Positions 48,301 through 59,900 of a stretch of 64,000 nt of DNA are shown one piece after another (within the stretch, counting starts at the first letter, position 1; every line of letters begins with the position of its first letter). Under the pieces are notes generated by a model. It saw only the letters and a list, made by a program, of their open reading frames with translations. It did not search any database and was not told the DNA's origin. The stretch lies in assembly GCA_963930645.1 (NCBI GenBank), contig OZ005649.1, forward strand, positions 39,727,664-39,791,663. Direction: 5' to 3'. The translations under genes and the position numbers were made by a program. The DNA comes from Salticus scenicus (taxonomy: Eukaryota; Arthropoda; Arachnida; Araneae; Salticidae).

Positions 48301-51300
48301 TAGTTCGTGAGATATAGCCCTCCCTTAAACTGTGTAAATTGCTGCATAGCAGCGCCACCTGTTGATCGGTTGACACCAAAAGTCGATAGGCACTAATTTA
48401 GGTCGATTCCTATACATATAAAATTATATGCAATTCTGTGCAGTAGTTCCTGAAATACAGTCGCCACAAATTTTTGTCACACACACACAGACTGACAGAA
48501 AGACATTTTCTAAATATCGTCAGGTCATGTTCTAGTCCTCTCAAAACAGGTAAATGCATCGAAAACCGGAAGTCGAAAATTTTTACGAATCCAATACTTT
48601 CTTCTATTGAATATAGAAGAAAGTATTAACTGCTAGTTTTTGCATTGGTAAATTTTAATTCATGAATTATCTTTTAAATAAAGCTAATTTCAAAATTTAA
48701 GTTTTTAAATAGGTAATAAATTACCCGTAAATTTTCAAAAGCTTGAAAGGTTATCATTATATTTTTCGACATGAAAATATAGAATAACGATAATTGTGCT
48801 GTTAACTAAATAAACAAACAAAATAAACGAAAATACTATCCTATATTATATAATTTCCTGGGCATTTAAACCATAAAATGTCCTCTGATTTTGCTATTAA
48901 TTATATTGTATTACAGGCAATGAAAAAAAGAAAGACTGCTTTGGTTTTATGTTATTTATGAATATTTATACCCTTATAAATATTAATTTCTAATGAAATA
49001 AAATAAAATAAAAATCATACCTGCGTACATTTCGTAAAGTTCTGTGCTAAGGAATGGTCTAATAGTGTAATTTTTCTTGAATGATGGACCATGAGCAATA
49101 AAAATAGCCTGTAAATCAAAAGTTAAAGTTTCTTCTTATTATTATTTTTGTTTATAGTATTAACTGTAAGCACATTTTCAAGTACATGGTAGTAAATGAT
49201 TAAAAATAAAATTAAATTAAATAAAATAAATAAATTACCCTCATTTCTGGTAACATGTTGTCATATCCATGAGCTCCTCCAGTGCAAATTTCGTCGCCTT
49301 CAACTGCGTTTTTGCTAGAATAAAAATCAAAAGCTTAAAAATGTTGAAAAAATAAACGTAATAAGAGGAATTGAAACTTTTCAATGGCTTTTAAAAGAAA
49401 AAAGTAATAATAATTTCTAAAAATAATTTTTGTCATTATTTATTGTTTAAAAGCACGCTTTTTTCATTCAAGTAGCACAAATACAGAATCTACATTTACA
49501 GAATTTTTAGTTTTTTGGTTTTATTATATTTTTATGCATTCAATAATAAAATAATTCACTTACTGATACAATTTATCAGCAAGTGAAATTGCTTTAAAAA
49601 TTTAGAGGATATTTTGGAATTTTTGTTAACACTTTCTAACAAATTTTAAAAGTTTTTATCCTTTTCATTCGTCTTTCAGTCTGTCTGCGTTTACATGGGA
49701 TACAAAATATATATAAATATTTAGACGATTTAAGAAAATTATATAGACGATCTTATCCAAATAGTTCTCTTGGAATTTACATTTCAAATTTTATATACAA
49801 ACTATGATATCTTAAGATTCAATTATTTTACTTAATTTACTCATTTTACTCAAAAAAAAAACTTATATAGCAAAATTTAAATTATGTATGCACTGACCTT
49901 ATTCGAACACGCGTATGACAGTAACTGTTGCAATTCTCAGTGCGATATTTCAATCATGAATTTCATAGCAATTAGTGACAAATTCTCGTAATAATTAGTG
50001 ATACTATTTATATTTCACAATCAATTTTTAGGATTTTAAACAACAGTTTGGGAAATTTTGCCAAATTAGATGTAATGTTATAAAATATTAGTTTTTTTAA
50101 ACTATTAACCTTTAGCTATACCTTCCTTTTACTTTCCAAATAGAAGCTGAAAAAGTTAAAGACCCACTATCTGCTTGATCTAGAGACATGTAAAGAATGC
50201 TTGAAAAATTACAAATGGCCATTAAACGTAAAGTGTAATTACAGATCATCAGAAAATTCTGTGTAAGCTCAGTATAAAACATGATTAAAATATTCTAAAA
50301 AATAAATTAATTTGACCATTGACGTTGACGAATGTCCTAGAATCGAGAGTAGCATAATCGGCTGTACTCTAAATATTGATATTCAGACAAATGAGTGTGC
50401 AATTTAAGAACACCTGATTTACTTTATTTTGGAGCCCTTTGAAATTTTTCGAAGGATTGAGGTTAAGATTGAGTGGTTTAACGTCGCACTAGGGCTACAC
50501 AGTGAACAAAATTTTCGAATGGGAGCACGTGTTTCTCGTGCTTATTCGGTAATAACATCCTACTAATTGTCCATTGCTTTCGACCACATTCTTATGAAAG
50601 AGACGTAATAGGCTCAAGGCCTTAGGTATATTTTGGTATATTTGGAAAGAGATCAAAGAAACAGAACACCTATCAAAATAAATGGGAAAACTATCCATGA
50701 AATTTCCTTTTAGTTTAAAATCTATGCAGAGGGTCGCCGAAAAAACATTTATGAATACAATCTTGCTTCTGAGAAAAATAAGCCATAACAGTAAAACAAT
50801 ATCTGAATAATATCATAAAAAAATATAAATCATAGTATTACCTGACGACAGTCCATCCTTCATCCATGTCAATAAATATAGGTTCGATGCGGTAATGGTT
50901 TGCGAAATGCATTCGAACCGGAAGTTGCTGTTTGGGATAGACCCTCATATGAGGACTGTTGCATTTCATCTTTGACACCAATTGATTTATGATAGCTAAA
51001 ATAAAAATGTGTTTATAAATCAGTTTAAATTTTTTATAGAAAAATTTCACTGTGAAATAAAGTTATTTTTAATGAGGTATTATAAAATGGTGTTACCTAC
51101 GCCGCTGGGTGTAACTTAAGATATTTTATTAGAGAAATTTTATAAACTAATTTTGGCAACAGAGTTTAAGTTTGAATCTTAACTTTCACGCTCTCAGTTC
51201 CATATTTTAATGTAGTTTTCGACTACATATTTTGATATTGTTTGTGTCTTAAAGTTATGTTTATAAATCCTTATTTATAGACACAATATATTTCATTGTA

Positions 51301-54300
51301 AATATATACATTTCAAAAATCACTTCGACCAGAAATCAAAAAACGTACAATACTATAACAACGCAAACAGATAATGTTAGCACTCCCTCTAATAAAATTA
51401 GGAAGGATAATCCTCGAAACAGAAAATTAAACATAGTCATATCACACAATCTTCGTAATTATTTTCAAAACCTTTCTACATCACCCCCTCCTCAAAAAAG
51501 ATGTAGAAAAAACAAAAATGCAAATTTTGAAAACCTGCATCAAAATTCCTATTCTAAAAACAGTTCTCTTAAAAAATAAATAAATGAATGAATAAAATAT
51601 CGTTAAAATCTAAATCTTATGAAAAGAAAACGGAAAAAATCAATTAAGTAAAGCAAGAGTTATTATACGCATTTCTCTTTATCCATTGGACTAGGAAAAC
51701 GAAATGTCTACAATCTCTAAAAACAACAACTTAGATACTTTAATCAGAAAAAAAAAAAAAAAGAACTATGACCAATTTTATATGTTAAAATTTCCGTGCT
51801 TTGAATAACAAATTGTATGAAATCAAAGTTGTAATTTTTACTCATAGACTAATTTGCATTGTGCTCCAAGAAACCTATTTAAAACCAAACAATAATATAA
51901 ATTACTGTTAATACAGCAGACGAGCGTTGCTGCAGAACAATAATGTAACTTTTAGACAGTAAACTACATCATTTGTAGTAAAACTGCATGCTTCAATGAC
52001 TTTGTCGATTCTCTTAATCGTTTGTCAATAATTTCTCTGTAATGCAATCGCTGAATAGTACAGCGCACATACACCCACACTCCCTAATATTTTTTGCTCC
52101 CAGATAACTCTCATTTTTCAATTGAATTATTAGAAGCTAGCACGATTTAAAAGTATCCATCACCACTGTAAACTTGCATATGGTATAACAAAACTAATGG
52201 TCATAATTTGAAGGGTGATATAACTCGCAAAAACAAGCAACTTTCTTCCCACAATGTGGGATCAAAACGAAATCAGCGAATCGCAACAGAGTGCTTTTTC
52301 TAGAGGGAATGAAACATCACCTTATTGTCACCTTCAGCTTCTTGACAGGGGTCAAAACGAGTGTAAGGTTAGTATCATTACACTAAAACAAGGACACCTC
52401 GGATACGAACTATTGCTCTCGTGTTGTGCTTAATAACCATATGACGGTATGATGCTCAACAAAAGACGGGTGTTGCTTGACAAAAGGTTACCCCCCCCCC
52501 CTCCTATCAATTTCGCAAAGTGCAACACTTGTCGATTGGCTTTTACAACAGGAAATACTGAAGTTACATCTATCCTGTTCATGGATAAACCTGCATTCAC
52601 ATTTTTTTTGCGTGTTTAATATGCATACCTGTAAATGCATGTCGTTACACGCATTTACATGTACAAAACATTCATGTGTGAGTGTGGGACATAGTAAATT
52701 GGTATGCTAAAAGTTCGAGATGCCTTTAGCAAAGATTTTCTGTGAAAATGAGGAGGAGGATCATCCACTCTCACTTAATTGGCTTACACCTTTTACAGGG
52801 CCTGCTAAATAGATGAACAAAGGTTTCACATAATATAGTTTCATTACAGTGGAGCCCTTGTAAACTTTTGTGGAAAATGTTGAATAACCTTTAAATTGCC
52901 TTCACGAATAAATGTATTGTCAGCGATGGACTCATCACCTATCTCTGAAGGTCCCTAATCTGTCTTGCCTGTTTTATTTTTTATTTTATTTCATTTTTAA
53001 GCATCCATTTTGTCGAAGACATGAGACTTGTATTGCAGATGGTTGTCATTCAATCCAGCATTTATTGTAGAATTTTCAATCAATAAATATCTATATACAT
53101 GTTTACTGTACAGTGTACAGTCCATTATGCTCGCGCGTGTATCCTGTCGTAACTGGTTGCTTGCTTTCTGACCCCATATTGTAAGGGGAAAACTGTTTGT
53201 TTTTGCAAGTTCTATCTCTCTCAAGATTATGACTATCAGTTTTGTTATGCCCTGTATATTGAGCCTCACTTCTATTTTATTTTCTTCGCACTATTTTAAA
53301 ATAGCCTATTTTTTTTTCTGATTTGCATCATATAAATAACACTTAAGCAAGTTTATTTCCATTTGTTGCTTAAAAGTGTCTGAAAACTCATTTAAGTATT
53401 ATCAAATTAACTGCAAACATTCTGTATAGCAAGAATATAAGAATTTGATTTTTTCAAGCTTATAATTCAAAGTTACTTACCAGCATTTTGTTTTCCTCTG
53501 GGTCTTACCCGGCCAAATGGCCCAGCCGTTATGTAAACAGATTGAGTATCTATGTACTTTTGAAGGTCAACAATACGCTTGCAACTAATATCAGACATAC
53601 CTAGAAACATATTTTTGTATCAAAATTACTTTCTATAAAATGGTTATAATTAGATTTTAAATAGTACTGAAATAATTTTATTATTAGATTTAGTAATGTT
53701 ACAATTATATTAAAATTCTTTTACGATAAAGTTATTATAAATTGAAATTAATTGCAAATAACAATTCATCGTCGCTGCAGTCGTGTTTAATCATACTGAC
53801 ACGCAAAAATATACGTAACTTACAAGGAAACATTCAAAAGGTGTCGTCTTCAAAAAATATTGAAAAAAAAAAAAAAAAATGTGTTTCTACTCTTCCTAAA
53901 ACACCAGAAAGTGAAAATATTATCGGCTGAAATGAATTACAGCAACCACAAAAAATTATCAAAATTAAGCATATTTGGCGATTTCACATTGTTAGGCGAT
54001 TGGTTTTGAGTACTTGGCGGATAAAGAAAACACGGTTCTGTTCGTACACGGCAATCTCGGTGCTAGCGAGCTGAACGCCTAACAGCTCTAAATCGCCAAA
54101 TATGCTTAATTTTGATAATTTTTTGTGGTGGCTGTAATTCATTTCAGTAGATAATTTTTTCACTTCATGGTGTTTCATGAAGAGTACAATCACATATATA
54201 TATTTTTTTTTTTTCAATATTTTTTGAGGACGACACGTTTTGAATTTTTCCTTGTTAGTATTTTATTATGCTTATTTACAAAATTTTTAATCTTCATTTA

Positions 54301-56895
54301 GCAACAGTTTTACTGAATTATTTAACAGTAAAGTTGCTTGTTGTATGTTGTTGATCGTACAACATATTTAACATAAGGAATACATTTATAAACAAGCTAT
54401 AAAACACGTCAAAATATATAAGTTCAAAAAGAAATTTTAAAATTATTATATATTTTTTAGAAATGGCTCTAAATGTATTACCGGAATTTCTAAACACAAT
54501 GCAGAGCTACTCAAAATTATTCGTTTAAGTTTAAATGAATGATATATGTGGAAATTCTTCAAACTCTTGATCAGATGTGTCTAGGGCGCCTTCTTTCCTC
54601 GACAAACATCATCAGATTATTTGCGCCCTCTGAAAAATCTGATCATGCTAATTCCCGCTTGATGCCATTGCTCATCTCGATTCATTGCATTAAACATTAA
54701 TAAATTAGTAATATTGTTATTAAAAATAAACTAACAATATTATTAGTAAAAATAAATTTTTCATTATCATTAAAATTTCAGTTTTATATAGCGTTTATCT
54801 TACAAAGTAAATATAGATTGACGTTCAACTGTGAGGTTATTTTTCCCAAATTTAATAAAAATCTAAAATCAAATATGACGTTAATTTAAAAAAAAAAAAA
54901 AAAGTTTATTTTTCCCATATGAATAAATACTTTTTTAAAGATTTTTATAAAGCCTAAAATAACTCTAAAGCTAAATTGATATTCTAGCCTCGTATACGAT
55001 TTGATCTTGTAAACATACTTGTGCGGAATAATTATAATAGTATGGTGATTCCAGTTCACATTTTTTCATGTAAAAACTTTATAATAAATATACACAGGCA
55101 ATTTTATTAACAGTAAAGATATTTATTAAATGAATACATGCAATGTTTATACAGTGGTGGACATAATTATAAGACACCTATCTAATTTGACAAATAGGGA
55201 AAGAAAAGATTCAGAGCTTAAAAATGTTTTAACAAATACGTCAAAAACATAAATGTATTCTGTTATCATATATAATTATTTTATAATAATGATATTTTCA
55301 TACAATTTAATGAAAAAACTTAAACACATAATGGACAAAATGATAAGACACCAACCGTTTTTTCCAAATACAGTGGTCAACATAATTAGCAGAGATTAAT
55401 GGTTTAAAAGAAAATCCTCTAACATGGTTATTCAATATTTGGTGGAGCTGCCATTGTTTTTTATAACATGAAAAATGCAATTCGGCATCGAATCTACCAA
55501 TTCTAACAAAATATCGCAAGACAGTTCTTCCCAAGCACATTTTATAGCATTCTTTAGGTCTTCGACACATATAAACTGCCTCCCATTTCGGTAAACCGCA
55601 CGAGCTAAGATCTCCCACAAATTTTCGATGGGATTTAAGTCTGGGGAGAGAGAAGGCCACGGGAGAACATTGATACTTTGTTCTGAAAGCCACTTTTTTG
55701 TTTTGTGTGATGCATGAATCGGCGCGTTATCATGCTGGAAAGTGTAGTTTTCGCCACAAAGAAGGTCACCGTATATGACTAGTTGATCTTTAAGAAGATT
55801 CTTATACTTTTCGGAATTCATTCTTGAATGCACAAAATCAATATCCGTTTTCCCTTGAGCCGAAAAACCAGCCCAAGCCATTACCGAGCCTCCACCCATT
55901 TGGCGGCTCATTAGTACATGAGGAGACTTCCGTAAATCATGCCAATAATATTGAAACCCGTCAGGACCATCCAAGTTTTTTTTCATCAGAAAATAACACA
56001 GAGTACCATTTGGAGGTTCAGGCCATAGTTTGTTTAGCGAAGTTTAGACGCTCCATTTTGTGCCGACTTAGAAGCGGTGGTTTTTTCTTCAATTTTTTAT
56101 ATTTCACATAGGAAGCATTATGCAACACCCTGCGAATGGTTCTCCTTGAACAATTCAGTTTCAAAGCATTTTTAATGCCTGTAGTGGTCATCGTATATTC
56201 TGTGTAGCGAGCGAAAACACATGGCGTCTGTCTCTCGAGGACAAACAAGGAGTACGTCCAGATCTTTTAATCGCCGATCCATTAATTCCTCTTTTCAAAA
56301 CATTTCCAATTGCACATCTAGAGCGTTTAATAACTTTTGAAATATTATTAATTAAAGCACCAGTTCCATTTAATCTCCAAATTTCGCGAATTTCACTTTC
56401 TTTTAATTCTGTACCTCGTGGCATGTTTGTAAATGCGTGAAGTCGGTTATCGTCTGCTTTAGTTAACTGCTGACGTCATAACAGCGTGCAGAAAATTTGC
56501 ATATTGCACATTATTTTCGAAAAAAAGCAAGTGTTTTAATTAAAATGTTAGGGTGTCTTATAATTTTGTCCATGGTATTTTTAATTTTTTTTTTTTTAAT
56601 TATTAAACTCTATAAAAATATCATTTCTGTAAAACAATTACGTGTGATAACAGAATAAATTTATGTTTTTGACGTATTTGATAAAACATTTTTAAGCTCT
56701 GAATCTTTTCTTTCACTATTTGTCAAATTAGACAGGTGTCTTATAATTATGTCCACCACTGTATATATATATATATATATATATATATCAAAAGTTGTTG
56801 ACTTAGGATCGATACTGTCACAACAAAACTATAAGAAACTCCACATAAACAAAATATAGGCTAAACAGGGCATAAGAAAAACATAATAATAAGAA

Positions 56896-56934
<39 letters not shown>

Positions 56935-59900
56935 CATTGTAGTTAAATCATATTCGTATTCTCGTAAGTCACATAATTTATTTTATTTTAAATTTTCAAT
57001 TATGTGGGGACTTTTGACGTGTCCTCGATAGTCTGATGATATTGTTAACAGTGTATTTTTAGAGTTTATTTATTTACCTATTTTTAATGTGACAGTTATC
57101 TGTAAAAGACAATATAAAATAAAATAAAAGTAATATTGTGCATTTGTAAACAGTAGAATAATTGTATTTGTAAGTTTAATAATTTTTAAAAACACTTTAT
57201 ATGTTTATTTATTTTCACAAGTAAGAATCGATTTTTGTATGTTATAGCGTAACTGTTACATTAACTGATCTTGCAATAAATAGTGGAATGTTTATGGATT
57301 ATAACTTGAAATTAATTTAAAACGTTTTAAGTTAAATTTAATCGCGTAAAGATGTTACAACAAGTAAAGGTGTTACAACAAGTTATTTTAGCAATCACTA
57401 TAGATATAGAAAACTTCGTCTGCTCTTTGTTTTTCTATGTCATGTGACCTCTGACATCAGGTTGGAAGAGCCCATTGCCTTTTCTGGCGATGATCTCAAT
57501 CTTTTTGGGGGTAATTATAATTTTCTGCGGGTTTATTTTTTTCTGCTTTCCTTTTTAAGTTTTTTCGCATGCATCCATTTTTATTTTTTACAGTTATATT
57601 CTGTTTACATAGCTTTAATTTCGCTGAATTTTCTTACACATTAAGGGTTACAGTGAAGCCACGTTTCCTAAAACTACCAGCGACGACGCATCCAAAATGT
57701 TGGAGGGATGACAGCAGCTTGTGATTTGAAAAACATCCAATAATTCGCGCTCTATTATCATTCACTTTCTATGAGCCGGATGACTGTCACCCCTATTTTA
57801 ACAGTGGGCTCGTTGAATTAGCGCTTGCGCAGAGGCTTCCATGATTTCATGAAAAGTGGTCGAAGAATACGTACAAACGGAACGCTTGAAATTTCGATGA
57901 CGTAAATTTTGCAAGTGTTTTGCAAATACAGTCAGCAGCAAAAGTATCCGAGCACTAGCAAAAATTCCTATATAAAAAATGTACACTTAATGCAGTTTTG
58001 TTGAGTAAATCTTTGTCGAATCCTGTTCTTAGTCAGTCTAAGAACAGGATTCGACAGGAATTTATATAACAAAACAATGTTAAGTGTGTATTTTTTTACA
58101 TAGGAATTTTTGCTAGTGGTCGGATACATTTGCTGCCGACTGTAGTCATACATTTGGAACGCTTGCAAACGGCTTTGCAACCGGAAATGTTTCATTTGTA
58201 TGTACCCTTAAGTATGCGAATATGTTTTTGTTTTTTTTAAGTATTTATTTCAATATTTATTATTTTTTTAATCTTTCAAATAATATTCATCTTTAACATT
58301 CATGTATGTATGTTATTCATTATACTTACCATGATCGGATGAAATAACTATGTTTACGCAATTGACTAAATTTCTCTGTTGCAACCCAGAAAACAACCTC
58401 GATATCATACGATCCACTTTTGCAAGAGCGTCGTTCACCTGCCGAGATCAATATAGGTACTTTAATTATAACAATATAAATAAACAACTAAGAAATAATA
58501 CATGATTAAAACAATATAATAAAAACTTTTCTACTAACTTGCATCATTTACTAAAATCATCCTAATAATCTCCATACAATACTACAACATCACTGAGAAA
58601 TTATAATGCAACTTTGTGACATGTATAGTCGGCAATAAAATTATTCGAGCGCTAGCAATAATTACCATGTAAAAAAAAGTATATTTAATATTGTTTTGCT
58701 AAATAAATCCTTGTCAAATCATGTTCTTAGTCAGTCTAGGAACATGATTCGACAAGGATTTGTTTAACAAAACAGTATTAAGTGTACTTTTATATATATA
58801 TATACAATAGGAACCATTTTCAGTACTTGAATAATTTTGCTGCTGACTGTAAGAGTATAAAGTGGCTACGATGCCAATTCGTACATTTTAATCTTTTTTT
58901 TTTTTTAACATCACTCAAAACCACAGTTTTTCAATTTCATACCCAGATAAGTTATGGGTAGAAATATTTCCAAGTTATGCGTTGCTACTAATAAAATGTA
59001 TGTTTATGCAAATTTAATTTTCTACCAAGAGACAAGATTTAAAAAAAAAAAAAAAAAAAGTTAATTTTAAATTAGTAAATGTATTAAAATAATATTATTT
59101 TCAAAAATACTTTTAAAATGTAAATAGCAAAAAAAAATTAAGAAAACTGTCAAAATAGTCAGTCACCCTGGAAAAATAAATTACTTTTAATAGTTTAAAA
59201 CAATTAAACAACTTTATTAGTATATGATTGCAGAAAAATTAGTAATCCTGTAAATGAACATTGGCAAAAATATTCTGCCATTTTGTGCGCAAATAACAGA
59301 TGTCATTCAAACTAAAAACGTTCTATAATATTTTTAACCTGACTTAAAAAAAGTAATCATTTACAGGAACAAATAATTTTTATTGAAGAATGCAATCTAA
59401 AAATCTAAAACTTCAACTACAATAGAATTCTGATGTAGTGAGGTTGCAGTTCATAACTACAGTCGGCAACAAAAGTATTCGAACATTAGCAAAAATTCCT
59501 ATGTAAAAAAAAGTTCACTTAATACATATTTGTTAAATAAATCCTTGTCGAATTCTGTTCTTAGTCAGTCTGAGAACATGATTCGACAAGGATTTATTTA
59601 ACAAAACAGTATTAAGTGTACTTTTTTTATATAGGAATTTTCGCTAGTGCTCGGATACTTTTGCTGCCAACTATACATCAGCATTATAACTGAATCTCAT
59701 TTTGTCAGGAGATTTATGTAGAAGTTACCAACCGCATTTTTTTTCGGGGAACATTATTACTAACTAGAATGCGTTATATACAAAATTTCGGTACAGGAAA
59801 TCAAATTATATCGGCTTACTTTAAAGCACTTACTTGTCTCGATTTAACGCCGTACCAATGTGCAGCATTGTCCGGCTGGTTGACGTAAAGAGTAATGAAA

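Noticed and set aside
52477..52710. 77-codon Cys/His-rich + ORF
   Set aside because: Cys and His residues come from repeated catgt/acatg sequence and have no zinc-finger spacing.
55824..56111. 95-codon + strand ORF
   Set aside because: It is antisense to the Tc1 transposase relic and has no independent support.
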